Source of the DNA: Piscinibacter sp.
Lineage (GTDB): Bacteria > Pseudomonadota > Gammaproteobacteria > Burkholderiales > Burkholderiaceae_C
Length of the DNA stretch: 64,000 nucleotides
Direction: 5' to 3'
NCBI GenBank assembly: GCA_016706565.1
Contig: JADJJI010000005.1
Coordinates: forward strand, 248,001-312,000
Each line of letters opens with the position of its first letter. The stretch's first letter is position 1. Below the pieces are notes generated by a model that saw nothing but the letters and a program-made list of their open reading frames with translations, did not search any database and was not told the origin of the DNA. The position numbers and the translations under genes were made by a program. Below, one piece after another: positions 27,420 to 38,915 of this stretch.

Positions 27420-28400
27420 ATGCAATACCGCCGCCTCGGCCGCTCCGGCCTGCAAGTCAGCCTGTTGTCGCTGGGTTCCTGGGTCACGTACCACAACCAG
27501 GTCGACACCAAGGCGGCGCAGGAGATGCTCGCCGCCGCGATGGACGCCGGCGTCAACTTCTTCGACAACGCCGAAGCCTATGCGCGCGGCCACAGCGAGG
27601 TCGTCATGGGCGAGGCGATCCGCGCACTGAACTGGCCGCGGCTGAACTACGTCGTCTCGACCAAGTTCTTCTGGGGCCTGGACCGCGAGGGCAACGCCGT
27701 CAACCGCCGCGACACGCTCAATCGCAAGTACCTGATGCAGGCGATCGACGGGTCGCTGGCGCGCATGAAGCTCGACTTCATCGACCTGGTGTTCTGCCAC
27801 CGCCCCGACCCGCACACGCCGATCGAGGAAACGGTCTGGGCGATGAGCGACATGATCACGCAGGGCAAGGCGCTCTACTGGGGCACCAGCGAGTGGAGCG
27901 CGGCCGACATCCGCTGCGCCTGGGACATCGCCGAGCGCCACCACCTGCACAAGCCGGTGATGGAGCAGCCGCAGTACCACCTGTTCCACCGCCAGCGCGT
28001 CGAGCAGGAGTACGCGCGGCTGTACGAGGACATCGGCCTGGGCCTGACGACCTGGAGCCCGCTGGCGTCGGGCCTGCTGACCGGCAAGTACCGCGGCGGC
28101 GTGCCGGCGGGCAGCCGCGGCGCGTTGCAGGGCATGGATTTCCTCGTCGCCGGCCTGACCGATGCGGCGAAGAACGCCGCCGTCGGCCAGCTCGAGGCCG
28201 TGGCCGCCGACCTGGGCTGCAGCGTGGCGCAGCTGGCCATCGCCTGGGTGGCGCGAAACCCGCACGTCAGCACCGTGATCACCGGTGCCTCGCGGCTGGA
28301 TCAGTTGCGCGGCAACCTGGGTGCGCTGGAGGTGGTCGACAGGCTGACGCCCGAATGGCTGGCGCGCATCGATACGATCACGCGGCCGCTGGCGCAGTAG
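27420..28400 (+). CDS. Aldo-keto reductase (KCNAB/YghZ type)
   Basis: A 326-residue TIM-barrel oxidoreductase. The catalytic tetrad is visible: Asp and Tyr in [14 protein letters not shown] (about residues 49-55), Lys in VSTKFFWG (about 80) and His in [12 protein letters not shown] (about 123). The NADPH-binding C-terminal blocks [13 protein letters not shown] and [14 protein letters not shown] are intact. The phrase order matches the potassium-channel beta-subunit/YghZ branch. It reduces aldehydes or ketones in the cytoplasm; natural substrate unknown. It converges with and overlaps the nucleotidyltransferase gene by 23 bases. Confidence 0.92.
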   Translation: MQYRRLGRSGLQVSLLSLGSWVTYHNQVDTKAAQEMLAAAMDAGVNFFDNAEAYARGHSEVVMGEAIRALNWPRLNYVVSTKFFWGLDREGNAVNRRDTLNRKYLMQAIDGSLARMKLDFIDLVFCHRPDPHTPIEETVWAMSDMITQGKALYWGTSEWSAADIRCAWDIAERHHLHKPVMEQPQYHLFHRQRVEQEYARLYEDIGLGLTTWSPLASGLLTGKYRGGVPAGSRGALQGMDFLVAGLTDAAKNAAVGQLEAVAADLGCSVAQLAIAWVARNPHVSTVITGASRLDQLRGNLGALEVVDRLTPEWLARIDTITRPLAQ

Positions 28401-29109
28401 TGCAGCCGTCGCCCTCGTCGAGCGCACGCAATCGCTCGGGCGTGCCGACGTCGGCCCAGCCACCCTCCCAGCGCCGGGCGCCCAGGCGCCGCTGCGCGAT
28501 CGCTGCGTCGAGGTAAGGGCGCAGCCGCGCCTTCTCGCCCAGCGCAAGCTCGGCCATCAGCTCGTTGACGAAATTCGGTCGGAACAGGCCGATACCCGAC
28601 CAGGTGAAGCTCGCGCCACCGTCCGCCACCGTGGCCAGGCCGCCGGCGAGGCCGAAGTCGCCGCCCGGGTGCTGCGGCGGGTTGGGCACCATCCACAGGT
28701 GGCCGAGCTGGCCGGCCTGGATGGCCGAGGCCGCTGCGGGGCCGAAGTCGAAGGCCGGTGCGAAGACGTCGGCGGCGACGTACCAGAAGGGCGCGTCACC
28801 CGACACGCCCAGCAACGGCAGCGCCTTCTTCAGGCCGCCGGCGGTTTCCAGCGCGCCGCCGTGGTCGCGGCCTTCGAGCGAGTAGCGGATGGCCATGCCG
28901 AACCGTTCGCCGTTGCCGAGCGTGGCGACGATCTGCTCCTCCAGCCAGGCGGTGTTGACGACCACGTCGCGCACGCCGCCGCGCGCCAGGCCCTCGAGGT
29001 GCCACTCGATCAGCGGCTTGCCGCGCACGCGCAGCAGCGGCTTCGGCGTGTGGTCGGTCAGCGGCCGCATGCGTTCGCCGCGGCCGGCGGCCAGGATGAT
29101 GGCTTTCAT
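28378..29109 (-). CDS. murU: MurU-like sugar-1-phosphate nucleotidyltransferase
   Basis: A 243-residue enzyme with the nucleotidyltransferase signature [21 protein letters not shown] at about residues 6-26, including the GTGTR-like loop and the Pro-Lys-Pro. The length and GGGLETAGG-like segment ([14 protein letters not shown]) agree with N-acetylmuramate-1-phosphate uridylyltransferase MurU of the cell-wall recycling route, but mannose-1-phosphate guanylyltransferases share these features. No aminoglycan kinase (AmgK) gene is adjacent here, though it is the common partner. The symbol is therefore tentative. Confidence 0.78.
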   Translation of the reverse strand: MKAIILAAGRGERMRPLTDHTPKPLLRVRGKPLIEWHLEGLARGGVRDVVVNTAWLEEQIVATLGNGERFGMAIRYSLEGRDHGGALETAGGLKKALPLLGVSGDAPFWYVAADVFAPAFDFGPAAASAIQAGQLGHLWMVPNPPQHPGGDFGLAGGLATVADGGASFTWSGIGLFRPNFVNELMAELALGEKARLRPYLDAAIAQRRLGARRWEGGWADVGTPERLRALDEGDGCTTAPAAA

Positions 29110-29142
29110 GGCCGGGCAGTCTATCGGCTGCCGGCCGGCGGC

Positions 29143-29730
29143 TCAGGTCAGCGCGGGGCCCAGGCCGATCGGTGCCGGCGCGTTCTGCACGATCTTCGTG
29201 AACAGCGGGCGGTACAGGTCGGTCGGCTCGTGGCCGGTGAGCGGGTCGCGGTTGGCGAGGAAGGCGGTGTCGAGCTCGGCCCAGTCCTGCGCGGTGAGGT
29301 TCTTGATCGCCAGCGGAAGCACTTCCTCTTCCTCGACGCGCATGTGGCCCAGGTAGAACTCGATGTAGCGCTCCACCGCCTGCTCGAAGGCCGCGCGGCG
29401 CGGCTCGCCGAGCACCTCGAAGGCGAGCAGGTCGTGCTCGAGGTCGCGAATGGCCTTCTCGCCGCGCGCATGGTCGCGGTCGAGCTTGTCGAGCACCGGG
29501 GCGATCTCGGGGCAGCGTGCGCGCAGCTTCGGAAACAGCAATTCGCTTTCCTTCGTGTGGTGCAGCTGCTCGGGAAATTCGTCGACGTAGAACAGCATCG
29601 CGCGCAGCACGCTGAAGTCGGGCAGCGAGCCGTGGCGGCGATGCTCGGCCAGCAGCATGGACAGCGAGCGCAGCATCGCCGAGAGCGCGCCATGTTCGTC
29701 GCGGATGATGGTCAGGGCAGGATGGGACAT
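29143..29730 (-). CDS. Hemerythrin-domain protein
   Basis: A 195-residue protein with a hemerythrin-like four-helix bundle. Di-iron ligands are visible: His in RDEHGALSAML (about residue 12), His and Glu in LHHTKESELLFP (about 55-62), His in RDHARGEKAI (about 85) and His with Glu in GHMRVEEEEVLP (about 123-130). Such proteins bind oxygen or nitric oxide, or help iron-sulphur repair. The ATG at 29730 begins directly with the bundle, so I prefer it over an in-frame start 38 codons upstream. It lies between murU and the AdoMet decarboxylase gene with no clear operon partner. Confidence 0.85.
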   Translation of the reverse strand: MSHPALTIIRDEHGALSAMLRSLSMLLAEHRRHGSLPDFSVLRAMLFYVDEFPEQLHHTKESELLFPKLRARCPEIAPVLDKLDRDHARGEKAIRDLEHDLLAFEVLGEPRRAAFEQAVERYIEFYLGHMRVEEEEVLPLAIKNLTAQDWAELDTAFLANRDPLTGHEPTDLYRPLFTKIVQNAPAPIGLGPALT

Positions 29731-29800
29731 GACGAGACTCCAGGCCATTTCGGCAGGGCTCCAGCGTCGCACCGGCGGCGGCGCGCCGGCTTGAGCCCGG

Positions 29801-30199
29801 TCAAGTCGGCGCCATTGCGGTGCGGGCGCCGCGCACGAGTTCATGGCGCTCCACCCGTGCCGGCGCGAATGCGTCGATCAAGGCGCCGAGCAGGCTGTGG
29901 GCGCGCGCCGAGTTGTCGGCGCCGAAGTTGCACACGTAGACGTCCAGCGTCACGGCGCCGAGTTCCGGCCAGGTGTGCACCGCCAGGTGCGACTCGGCCA
30001 GCAGCACCACGCCGGTGATGCCGGCCGGCTCCGCGCTGCCCGCCGGCTGCGCGAAACGGTGGAACAGTTCGTTCACCGGAGTCAGCCCGCTGCCGCGCAC
30101 CGCCGCCAGGCAGAGCTCGCGCAGGGCAGCCGGATCGGTCATCTCGGCCCGCGCCACGGCGCAGCCGTGCAGATCGGCGGTGAGGTGCAAACCGTGCAT
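29801..30199 (-). CDS. speD: S-adenosylmethionine decarboxylase proenzyme
   Basis: A 132-residue class 1B AdoMet decarboxylase. The self-cleavage site is seen in [12 protein letters not shown]: Glu69, then Ser70, which becomes the pyruvoyl group, then His71. The N-terminal [11 protein letters not shown] is also typical. It makes decarboxylated AdoMet, the aminopropyl donor for the membrane aminopropyltransferase at 20.3-21.9 kb. The two genes are about 8 kb apart and on opposite strands. I chose the ATG at 30199; another ATG at 30211 would add four residues. It is divergent from tkt. Confidence 0.93.
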   Translation of the reverse strand: MHGLHLTADLHGCAVARAEMTDPAALRELCLAAVRGSGLTPVNELFHRFAQPAGSAEPAGITGVVLLAESHLAVHTWPELGAVTLDVYVCNFGADNSARAHSLLGALIDAFAPARVERHELVRGARTAMAPT

Positions 30200-30278
30200 G
30201 CGCTGGATCATACGGAGCCGGCCGCGCCCGGGCCCTAAAATGGCCGACTCCCCCCGCAACCCGCTCGCAGCGACCAGC

Positions 30279-32327
30279 ATGGCCGATCTCGCACCCACCA
30301 TCGCCCCTTCCTCGACGGCCGTGATGGCCAACGCGATCCGCGCCCTGGCGATGGATGCCGTGCAGCAGGCCAATTCCGGCCACCCCGGCGCGCCGATGGG
30401 CATGGCCGAGGTGGCGGTGGCGCTGTGGGGGCCGCAGAACGGCCACCTGCGCCACAACCCGGCCAACCCTCACTGGGCCGACCGCGACCGCTTCGTGCTC
30501 AGCAACGGCCACGGTTCGATGCTCGTCTATGCGCTGCTTCATCTCAGCGGCTACGACCTGCCGATGAGCGAGCTGCGCAACTTCCGCCAGATGCACAGCA
30601 AGACGCCCGGCCACCCCGAGGTCGGCGTGACGCCAGGCATCGAGACCACCACCGGCCCGCTCGGCCAGGGCGTCACCAACGCGGTGGGCATGGCGCTGGC
30701 CGAGAAGCTGCTGGCCGCCGAATTCAACCGCCCGGGGCACCAGGTGGTCGATCACCGCACCTACGTATTCCTCGGCGACGGCTGCCTGATGGAAGGCATC
30801 AGCCACGAGGCCTGCGCGCTGGCCGGCGCCTGGAAGCTCTCCAAGCTGGTCGCGCTGTACGACGACAACGGCATCTCGATCGACGGCAACGTGGCGCCCT
30901 GGTTCATCGACGACACGCCCAAGCGCTTCGAGGCCTACGGCTGGAACGTGATCCGCGCGGTCGATGGCCACGACGCCGCTGCCGTGAGCGCCGCGCTGGA
31001 CCAGGCCAAGGGCTCCGACAAGCCGACGCTGATCTGCTGCAAGACGACCATCGGCAAGGGCTCGCCGAACCGCGCCGGCACCGCCAAGGCGCACGGCGAG
31101 GCGCTGGGCGCCGACGAGATCAAGCTGACGCGCGCGGCGCTGGGCTGGGGCCACGAGCCCTTCGTGATCCCCGAGAGCGCCTACGCGCAGTGGGACGCCA
31201 AGGCCCGCGGCGCACAGCTCGAGGCGGCCTGGAACACGCGCTTCGCCGCCTACCGCGCCGCCTTCCCCGAGCAGGCGGCCGAGTTCACCCGCCGCATGCG
31301 CGGCGAGTTGCCGGCCGGCTGGGCGCAGACGGTGGCCGACACGCTGGCCGCCGCCAACACCAAGGCCGAGACGGTGGCCAGCCGCAAGGCCAGCCAGATC
31401 GCGCTGGAGGCCTTCACCAAGGCGCTGCCCGAGCTGCTCGGCGGCAGCGCCGACCTGACCGGCTCGAACCTCACCAACACCAGCTCGACGCCGGCGCTGC
31501 GCTTCGGCGCCGATGGCACCGGCAACGGTGGCCGCCACATCAACTACGGCGTTCGCGAGTTCGGCATGGCCGCGGTGATGAACGGCATCGCGCTGCATGG
31601 CGGCTTCATCCCCTACGGCGGCACCTTCCTGACCTTCAGCGACTACAGCCGCAACGCCATCCGCATGGCCGCGCTGATGAAGCAGCGCGTGGTGCACGTG
31701 TTCACGCACGACTCGATCGGCCTGGGCGAAGACGGCCCGACGCACCAGAGCGTCGAGCACGCCGCCGCGCTGCGTCTCATCCCGGGCCTGGACGTCTGGC
31801 GCCCGGCCGACACCGCCGAGACCGCCGCCGCCTGGGCCGCGGCGATAGGCAACGCACACCGCCCGAGCGCGCTGCTGCTGTCGCGCCAGAACCTGCCCTA
31901 CGCGCCGAAGGCGAACCTGGCCGACATGGCCAAGGGCGGCTACGTGCTCGCCGAACCCGGCGAGGTGGGACTGAAGAAGAAGGCGCAGGCGGTGATCATC
32001 GCCACCGGCTCCGAAGTGCAGCTCGCTCTGCACGCGCAGCAGCAGCTTGCCGCGATCGGCATCGCGGTGCGTGTGGTCTCGCTGCCGTCGACCAGCGTGT
32101 TCGACCGCCAGAGCGTCGCCTACAAGGCATCCGTGCTGCCTGCCGGCGTGCCTCGCATCGCCGTCGAAGCCGGCGTCACCGACGGCTGGTGGAAGTACGG
32201 CTGCGCCGCGGTGGTCGGCATCGACACCTACGGCGAGTCGGCCCCGGCCGGCGTGCTCTTCAAGCATTTCGGCTTCACCGCCGAGAACGTCGCCACCACC
32301 GTGCGGGCCGTGCTGGTTTCGCGCTGA
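30279..32327 (+). CDS. tkt: Transketolase
   Basis: A 682-residue transketolase of full length. It transfers two-carbon ketol units in the pentose phosphate and Calvin pathways. The thiamine-diphosphate motif is [13 protein letters not shown] through DDNGISIDG (about residues 166-203). The N-terminal block [13 protein letters not shown] and the transketolase motif [12 protein letters not shown] (about 484-495) are intact. An ATG at 30240 is in frame, but TAAAAT at 30236-30241 looks like a -10 element overlapping it. I therefore use 30279, the usual N terminus. gap follows one gene later. Confidence 0.95.
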   Translation: MADLAPTIAPSSTAVMANAIRALAMDAVQQANSGHPGAPMGMAEVAVALWGPQNGHLRHNPANPHWADRDRFVLSNGHGSMLVYALLHLSGYDLPMSELRNFRQMHSKTPGHPEVGVTPGIETTTGPLGQGVTNAVGMALAEKLLAAEFNRPGHQVVDHRTYVFLGDGCLMEGISHEACALAGAWKLSKLVALYDDNGISIDGNVAPWFIDDTPKRFEAYGWNVIRAVDGHDAAAVSAALDQAKGSDKPTLICCKTTIGKGSPNRAGTAKAHGEALGADEIKLTRAALGWGHEPFVIPESAYAQWDAKARGAQLEAAWNTRFAAYRAAFPEQAAEFTRRMRGELPAGWAQTVADTLAAANTKAETVASRKASQIALEAFTKALPELLGGSADLTGSNLTNTSSTPALRFGADGTGNGGRHINYGVREFGMAAVMNGIALHGGFIPYGGTFLTFSDYSRNAIRMAALMKQRVVHVFTHDSIGLGEDGPTHQSVEHAAALRLIPGLDVWRPADTAETAAAWAAAIGNAHRPSALLLSRQNLPYAPKANLADMAKGGYVLAEPGEVGLKKKAQAVIIATGSEVQLALHAQQQLAAIGIAVRVVSLPSTSVFDRQSVAYKASVLPAGVPRIAVEAGVTDGWWKYGCAAVVGIDTYGESAPAGVLFKHFGFTAENVATTVRAVLVSR

Positions 32328-32347
32328 ATCCGCCGAGGAACCATTCC

Positions 32348-33948
<1,601 letters not shown>

Positions 33949-33961
33949 AGTGCCTCGCACC

Positions 33962-33994
33962 CCGAGGGCCCCTTCGCCGGGGCCCTCGGTGTTT
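33962..33994 (+). terminator. Rho-independent terminator after gap
   Basis: An 11-bp perfect stem, CCGAGGGCCCC and GGGGCCCTCGG, around TTCGCC, followed by TGTTT. It lies 13 bases after the gap stop. Confidence 0.82.
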
Positions 33995-34092
33995 CCACTG
34001 CTCACGCCTTGCCACAGGCTGGCTACAAACCTTTACTGCACCCCGCCGAATCCGCACGGGGGCCGGTTTGGCGCCCCACCTACACTTTCAGC

Positions 34093-34425
34093 ATGACGTC
34101 GTCGTTGCCTGCTGCCGCCTCCTGCCTGCTCCTTCTGGGCCTGGGTGCGTGCGCGTCGGAGCCGCCGGCGCCCGCGGTCGGCATGGGCGTGATGGTCAAG
34201 CTGGCACAGCCGTCGGTCGATCCGACCGTGATCGCCACACGGGTCAGCGACACCACCGCGCGCCCGGCGCGTTATGTGTCGGCCACCAGCACGGCCTGGC
34301 ACGCCGTGACCGTGGCCTGCCGCGGCCCGGCCGATTGCGAGCTGGCGCTGCGGCGCCTGCGCGAGGACACGACACATTTCGAAGCCGTGCAGCGCGATGA
34401 GCGCAAGCGCATCGTCAGCCCCTGA
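34093..34425 (+). CDS. Small putative lipoprotein upstream of the subtilase pair
   Basis: A 110-residue protein with a lipoprotein signal: hydrophobic SCLLLLGLGA and a Cys at about residue 20 followed by Ala-Ser. The remainder is a small alpha/beta domain ending RDERKRIVSP, with two further Cys (VACRGPADCE). I do not recognise the family. It lies 45 bases before the first subtilase gene on the same strand; a role as chaperone, inhibitor or partner of the proteases is possible but unproven. Confidence 0.68.
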   Translation: MTSSLPAAASCLLLLGLGACASEPPAPAVGMGVMVKLAQPSVDPTVIATRVSDTTARPARYVSATSTAWHAVTVACRGPADCELALRRLREDTTHFEAVQRDERKRIVSP

Positions 34426-34470
34426 GCCTGCAGCCGCGTTGCAGAGCAGAACCAAGAATCGGAGATCGCC

Positions 34471-36477
34471 TTGAGGACCACCCCCCTGAAGATCCTGGCC
34501 TCGCTCGCGCTGGCCCTGCTCGCGCCGCCGGTGCTGCAGGCGCAGACCTCCCAGGCGCCCGCGGGGGCAATGACGGCGCGCGTGATCGTCAAGTTCAAGG
34601 CCGACTCCGCGATGCTGCGCCAGCAGTCGGCCGACGTCCTGCAGATGCACGCCGGCCGTGCGCAGGCGCTGGGCGCCCGCGTCGGGCTGCCGCTGCAGGC
34701 GGGTCACGGTGTGGCCGAGCGCACGCAGGTGGTGTTTGCCAGCGGGCTGACGTCGGCGGCGCTGGCGCAGCGCCTGTCGAGCGAGAAGGACGTCGAGTAC
34801 GCCGTGCCCGACCGGCGCAAGTCGCGCCGGGTGGCGCCCAACGACCCGCTGTACACGACGGCGGGCGTGCCGGGCATGTCCAGCGGCGGCCCGGTGGCCG
34901 GCCAGTGGTACCTGCGCGCGCCCAACAGCGTCACCGTGTCGGCCATCAATGCCGAAGGGGCCTGGGACGTGACGACGGGCAGCGCGAGCATGGTGGTGGC
35001 GGTGCTGGACACCGGCGTGCGCTTCGATCACCCCGACCTCTCGGGCAAGCTGCTGGGCGGCTACGACTTCGTGGGCGCCGACCGCAACGACAGCGGCGTG
35101 ACGATCTTTCCGAACACCTTCGAGAGCTCGAAGGACGGCAACGGGGTGGATCCGAATGCCAGCGACGAGGGCGACGGCATCACGCTGGCCGAGACCACCA
35201 ATCCGAACAGTCTCTTCTACCACTGCACCTCGCAGGACGACACCGGGCAGTACCTGGAAGAGCGGAGTTCGTGGCACGGCACGCAGGTCAGCGGCCTGAT
35301 CGGCGCGCTCACCAACAACGGCACCGGCATGGCCAGCGTGGGCCGCAACGTGCGCGTGCTGCCGGTGCGCGTGCTGTCCAAGTGCGGGGGCTGGGACTCG
35401 GACATCACCGCCGGCATGCTCTGGGCCGCCGGCATCGCGGTGCCCGGCGCGGACCCCAACCCGACCCCGGCGAAGGTGCTGAACCTGAGCCTGGGCGGCT
35501 CGGGCAACTGCTCGGCCCTTTACACCGACATCGTCGGGCAGGTGAACGCGCGCGGCGCGGTGATCGTGGCCTCGGCCGGCAACGGCACCGGCCTTGCCGT
35601 GTCCGAGCCGGCCAATTGCGACGGCGTGATCGGGGTGGCCGGCCTGCGCCATGCCGGCAGCAAGGTGGGTTACTCCGACATCGGGCCGGAGGTCAGCATC
35701 AGCGCACCGGCGGGGAACTGCGTCAATGACGCACCCGCCGCGTGCCTGTACCCCATCCTGACCACGTCCAACAACGGCGCATTCAATCCTGTGGTGGGTG
35801 CGGGCGGCGCGATCTACACCGACGCGTTCAACGTGACGCTGGGCACCAGCTTCTCGGCCCCGCTGGTCGCCGGCACCGCAGCGCTGATGCTGTCGGTGCG
35901 GCCCGACCTGTCGCCGGCCGAGGTGCGACGATTCCTGCGCTCGTCGGCACGGGCCTTCCCGTCGCTGCCTGGCGTGCCGGCCTGCCACGATCCGAACAGC
36001 TCGCCCCAGGTCGAGTGCAACTGCACCACCACCACCTGCGGCGCCGGCATGCTCGACGCGGCGACGGCCGTGACGGCTGCAGCGAACGACCCGATCGTGC
36101 GCATCGACGTGACGCCCGCCCAGCCCGCGGCCGGTACGGCATTCACGCTCACCTCGGCGCAGACGGCGGTGGTCGCCGGGCGCAGCATCGCCAGCTACAA
36201 CTGGACGCTGGTCAGCGGCGGCGGCATCGTCTCGTCGCTCAGCGGAGCGAACACGGCCTCGGCCTCGGCCACGCCCACCGCCGGCGGCAGCTTCATCGTC
36301 ACGCTGACCGTGACCGACTCCCTCGGCGAGACCGGCTCGCAGACCGTCGAGGTCAGCGTGACCGGTGCGCCGCCCAGCAGCGGCGGCGGCGGCGCGCTCG
36401 GCCTGGGCTGGCTGGCGGCCTTGCTGTCGGCGGTCTTCGCGCTGTGGCGGGCCCGGCCCGCGGCGCGGGTCGGCTGA
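34471..36477 (+). CDS. S8 family serine peptidase with Gly-rich C-terminal sorting tail (first copy)
   Basis: A 668-residue secreted subtilase starting with TTG at 34471 after GGAGA. The signal peptide is about residues 1-24. An I9-like propeptide (about 30-105, ARVIVKFKADSA) precedes the catalytic domain with Asp180 (AVLDTG), His269 (SSWHGTQVSG) and Ser460 (GTSFSAP). A PKD-like domain follows at about 540-630. The end is SSGGGGALGLGWLAALLSAVFALWR then ARPAAR, resembling GlyGly-CTERM tails handled by rhombosortase. Several Cys pairs suggest disulphides. The second copy starts two bases after its stop. Confidence 0.87.
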   Translation: MRTTPLKILASLALALLAPPVLQAQTSQAPAGAMTARVIVKFKADSAMLRQQSADVLQMHAGRAQALGARVGLPLQAGHGVAERTQVVFASGLTSAALAQRLSSEKDVEYAVPDRRKSRRVAPNDPLYTTAGVPGMSSGGPVAGQWYLRAPNSVTVSAINAEGAWDVTTGSASMVVAVLDTGVRFDHPDLSGKLLGGYDFVGADRNDSGVTIFPNTFESSKDGNGVDPNASDEGDGITLAETTNPNSLFYHCTSQDDTGQYLEERSSWHGTQVSGLIGALTNNGTGMASVGRNVRVLPVRVLSKCGGWDSDITAGMLWAAGIAVPGADPNPTPAKVLNLSLGGSGNCSALYTDIVGQVNARGAVIVASAGNGTGLAVSEPANCDGVIGVAGLRHAGSKVGYSDIGPEVSISAPAGNCVNDAPAACLYPILTTSNNGAFNPVVGAGGAIYTDAFNVTLGTSFSAPLVAGTAALMLSVRPDLSPAEVRRFLRSSARAFPSLPGVPACHDPNSSPQVECNCTTTTCGAGMLDAATAVTAAANDPIVRIDVTPAQPAAGTAFTLTSAQTAVVAGRSIASYNWTLVSGGGIVSSLSGANTASASATPTAGGSFIVTLTVTDSLGETGSQTVEVSVTGAPPSSGGGGALGLGWLAALLSAVFALWRARPAARVG

Positions 36478-36479
36478 GC

Positions 36480-38234
36480 GTGCGTCGGCGACATCGGCTT
36501 GCGCAGCGGATCGCAGGCGCTCTGCTGATCGGGCTGGCTGCGGCGCTGCCGGCGTGGGCCGAGGGTGCGCGCGCGGCGCACGGGCTCATCATCAAGCTTC
36601 GCGACAACCCCGACGGCACGCCCGCCTCGGCAGCGCAGATGAAGAAGGTGCTGGCCGCCGCGGGCCTGTCAGTGCACGAGCGTGGCGTGGGCAAGCGCTC
36701 GCGGCACCTGGATTTCGGCCGCATGCTGCCCGCCGACGAGGCAGGCCGAATCGTGCATCGCCTGGCGAAGCTGAGCGAGGTGGAGTGGGTGGTGCCCAAC
36801 GAGCGTGAGCGGCGCCTGAATGCGCCAACCGACCCGCTGTACCCGGCCACCTTCTCCAGCAGCGGCCAGTGGTGGATGTTCCAGGCCGGCGGCAGCAACC
36901 GCAACGACCTGGAGGAGCGGCGCCGCGGCGTTCCCGATCTGCTCGGCGCCTGGCAGGCCAGCACCGGCACCTCGGGGCCGGTGGTGGCGGTGCTGGACAC
37001 CGGGATCACGCCGCATGCCGACCTCGGCTCCGGCGTGCTCACCGGCCGCGACTTCGTGTCGACCGTGGAGTACGCCAACGACGGCGACGGCTGGGACGCC
37101 GATGCAAGCGACCCCGGCGACTGGGTCAGCCAGGCCGATCGTGATGGCAGCCCGTCGCTGTTCGGCGACTGCGAGGTCGACGACAGCTCATGGCACGGCA
37201 CCACCATCATCGGCATGCTGGCCGCCGAGACGGGCAACGGGCGCGGTGTCGCCGGCATCAACTGGAGTGCGCGCGTGCTGCCGGTGCGCGTGGCCGGCAA
37301 GTGCGGCGCCGAGGTGGCCGACATCGTGGTCGGCATGCGCTGGGCCGCCGGCCTGCAGGTGTTCGACCATGGCGGCCGGCCACTGCCCCTGAACCCGAAC
37401 CCGGCGCGCGTGCTGAACATCAGTTTCGGCGGCAGTGCCGCCTGCAATGCGGCCTACCAGGACGTGATCGACGAGCTGTCCCGGCTCGGCGTGGTCGTCG
37501 TCGCGGCGGCCGGCAACCAGAACGGCGCGGTGTCGCGGCCGGCCAACTGCCGCGGCGTGATCGGCGTGGCGGCGCTCAACCGCGACGGCTTCAAGGCCAG
37601 CTACTCGAACTTCGGCGCGGCGCTGGCCATCGCCACCGTCGGCGGCGACCCGCGTCTGGTCGGCAACTGGGGCCTCGAAGTGGGCGACGACGGCCTGCTG
37701 ACCCTCGGCAACGACGGTGTGCGCAGCGTGGGCAATTCCATCTACGTGCGCCAGGCCGGCACCAGCTTTGCCGCGCCGGTGGTGGCCGGCGTGGCCGGCC
37801 TGATGCTCGGCGTGAACCCGTCGCTGACGGCCGCGCAGATCATCGACGGCCTTCAGCGCAGCGCGCGGCCGCACGTGGTGTCGCCGACGATCGCCGAGTG
37901 TTCGGAGCAGAACCCGGGCCGCTGCATCTGCACCACGGCAACCTGCGGTGTCGGCATCCTGGATGCGGTGGCGGCCTTGCAGTACGCCGCCGATCCGATG
38001 TCGTACGTGAGCACGGCCCGCCTGCCCGAGGTGATCGACAACCCCGAGGTGGATGCGGCCGTGGCGCTGGGCGCCGACCGGCCTTCGAACATCGCCGAGC
38101 CGCCGGCCGCAGTGCCCGCCGGCGGTGGTGGCGCAGGCGCGCTGGGCTGGCCCTGGCTGCTCGCCCTGGCCTTGGCCGTGGGGACGCTCAGTTGCCGCAG
38201 GGAACGAAGCCGCGGCCCAGCACGGGCGACCTGA
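36480..38234 (+). CDS. S8 family serine peptidase with Gly-rich C-terminal sorting tail (second copy)
   Basis: A 584-residue paralogue of the preceding gene, starting with GTG at 36480, which gives a good signal peptide (RIAGALLIGLAAALPAWA). The catalytic triad is Asp173 (AVLDTG), His239 (SSWHGTTIIG) and Ser429 (GTSFAAP). It lacks the PKD-like domain of the first copy. The tail is PAGGGGAGALGWPWLLALALAVGTL then SCRRERSR, again a Gly run, hydrophobic helix and basic end. The last 47 bases overlap the SPOR gene on the other strand. The pair probably arose by tandem duplication. Confidence 0.87.
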   Translation: MRRRHRLAQRIAGALLIGLAAALPAWAEGARAAHGLIIKLRDNPDGTPASAAQMKKVLAAAGLSVHERGVGKRSRHLDFGRMLPADEAGRIVHRLAKLSEVEWVVPNERERRLNAPTDPLYPATFSSSGQWWMFQAGGSNRNDLEERRRGVPDLLGAWQASTGTSGPVVAVLDTGITPHADLGSGVLTGRDFVSTVEYANDGDGWDADASDPGDWVSQADRDGSPSLFGDCEVDDSSWHGTTIIGMLAAETGNGRGVAGINWSARVLPVRVAGKCGAEVADIVVGMRWAAGLQVFDHGGRPLPLNPNPARVLNISFGGSAACNAAYQDVIDELSRLGVVVVAAAGNQNGAVSRPANCRGVIGVAALNRDGFKASYSNFGAALAIATVGGDPRLVGNWGLEVGDDGLLTLGNDGVRSVGNSIYVRQAGTSFAAPVVAGVAGLMLGVNPSLTAAQIIDGLQRSARPHVVSPTIAECSEQNPGRCICTTATCGVGILDAVAALQYAADPMSYVSTARLPEVIDNPEVDAAVALGADRPSNIAEPPAAVPAGGGGAGALGWPWLLALALAVGTLSCRRERSRGPARAT

Positions 38235-38913
38235 GCGCCGTGAGCTGCGCTGCCAAGGCAGGATCGGCTCTCTCGGCCCGCAGCATGTGCTGGGTCGCCG
38301 GGGCCGACAGTTCGACCACCCGCGCGCTGCGCACGCCGCGCTGGCCGAGCTGTTCTAGGGCGCGGTCGGCGGCGGCGCGGTCGTCGTGGCGGCCGAACGA
38401 GAAGCCGGGCACCAGATCGGCCGGCGCCGTCAGCGACTCGTAGCTCACGCGGGTGCGCTTGAGCTCCTCGTCCTTCTTCGCCAGTGCGTCGCGGTTCGGG
38501 AAGCGGCCCATGTAGACCATCCAGCTGCCGGGCCGCTCGGTCTTCACCTCCACCCAGCTGCCCGGCGGCAGCGCAGGCTGCAAAGCCTCCATGGCCGCCA
38601 CGGCAGACACGGCAGCGCCGGTGGCAAAAGGCCCGGCCTCGAGGCAGGTGCCAGCGGCTGAGACGCTGCTCGCCGCCGCGGCAGACACCGCCGCAGACGC
38701 CGCCGCGCCGGGCCCGGCACTCGAGCCATTCGAGGCCGGGGCCGCACTGGGCGGGAGGATCACCACCAGCCCCGGGTTGACCTGGCGCGTCAGGCGCTCG
38801 GGCTCACGCTCGGGGTGCACGCGCGAGCCGGTGATCTGTTCCAGCCAGCCGCGCGACCAGGCGAAGAACAGCAGGTTGGCGAGGATGAGCAGGATGACCA
38901 GGCGCTGCAGCAT
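38188..38913 (-). CDS. SPOR-domain membrane protein
   Basis: A 241-residue protein with one N-terminal membrane helix (residues 3-19), an Ala/Ser/Pro-rich linker (about 45-90) and a C-terminal SPOR-like domain (about 95-205: GPFATGAAVSAVAAMEAL, WMVYMGRFPNRDALAKKDEEL). SPOR domains bind denuded glycan strands of septal peptidoglycan, and the one-helix layout is typical. The gene starts two bases after the birA stop, so the two are co-transcribed. Its 3' end overlaps the second subtilase gene. Confidence 0.8.
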   Translation of the reverse strand: MLQRLVILLILANLLFFAWSRGWLEQITGSRVHPEREPERLTRQVNPGLVVILPPSAAPASNGSSAGPGAAASAAVSAAAASSVSAAGTCLEAGPFATGAAVSAVAAMEALQPALPPGSWVEVKTERPGSWMVYMGRFPNRDALAKKDEELKRTRVSYESLTAPADLVPGFSFGRHDDRAAADRALEQLGQRGVRSARVVELSAPATQHMLRAERADPALAAQLTALRSPVLGRGFVPCGN

Positions 38914-38915
38914 GC

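Noticed and set aside
36365-36808. Overlapping Arg-rich frames around the junction of the two subtilases
   Set aside because: They are out of frame with both proteases, and the GTG at 36480 gives a proper signal peptide.
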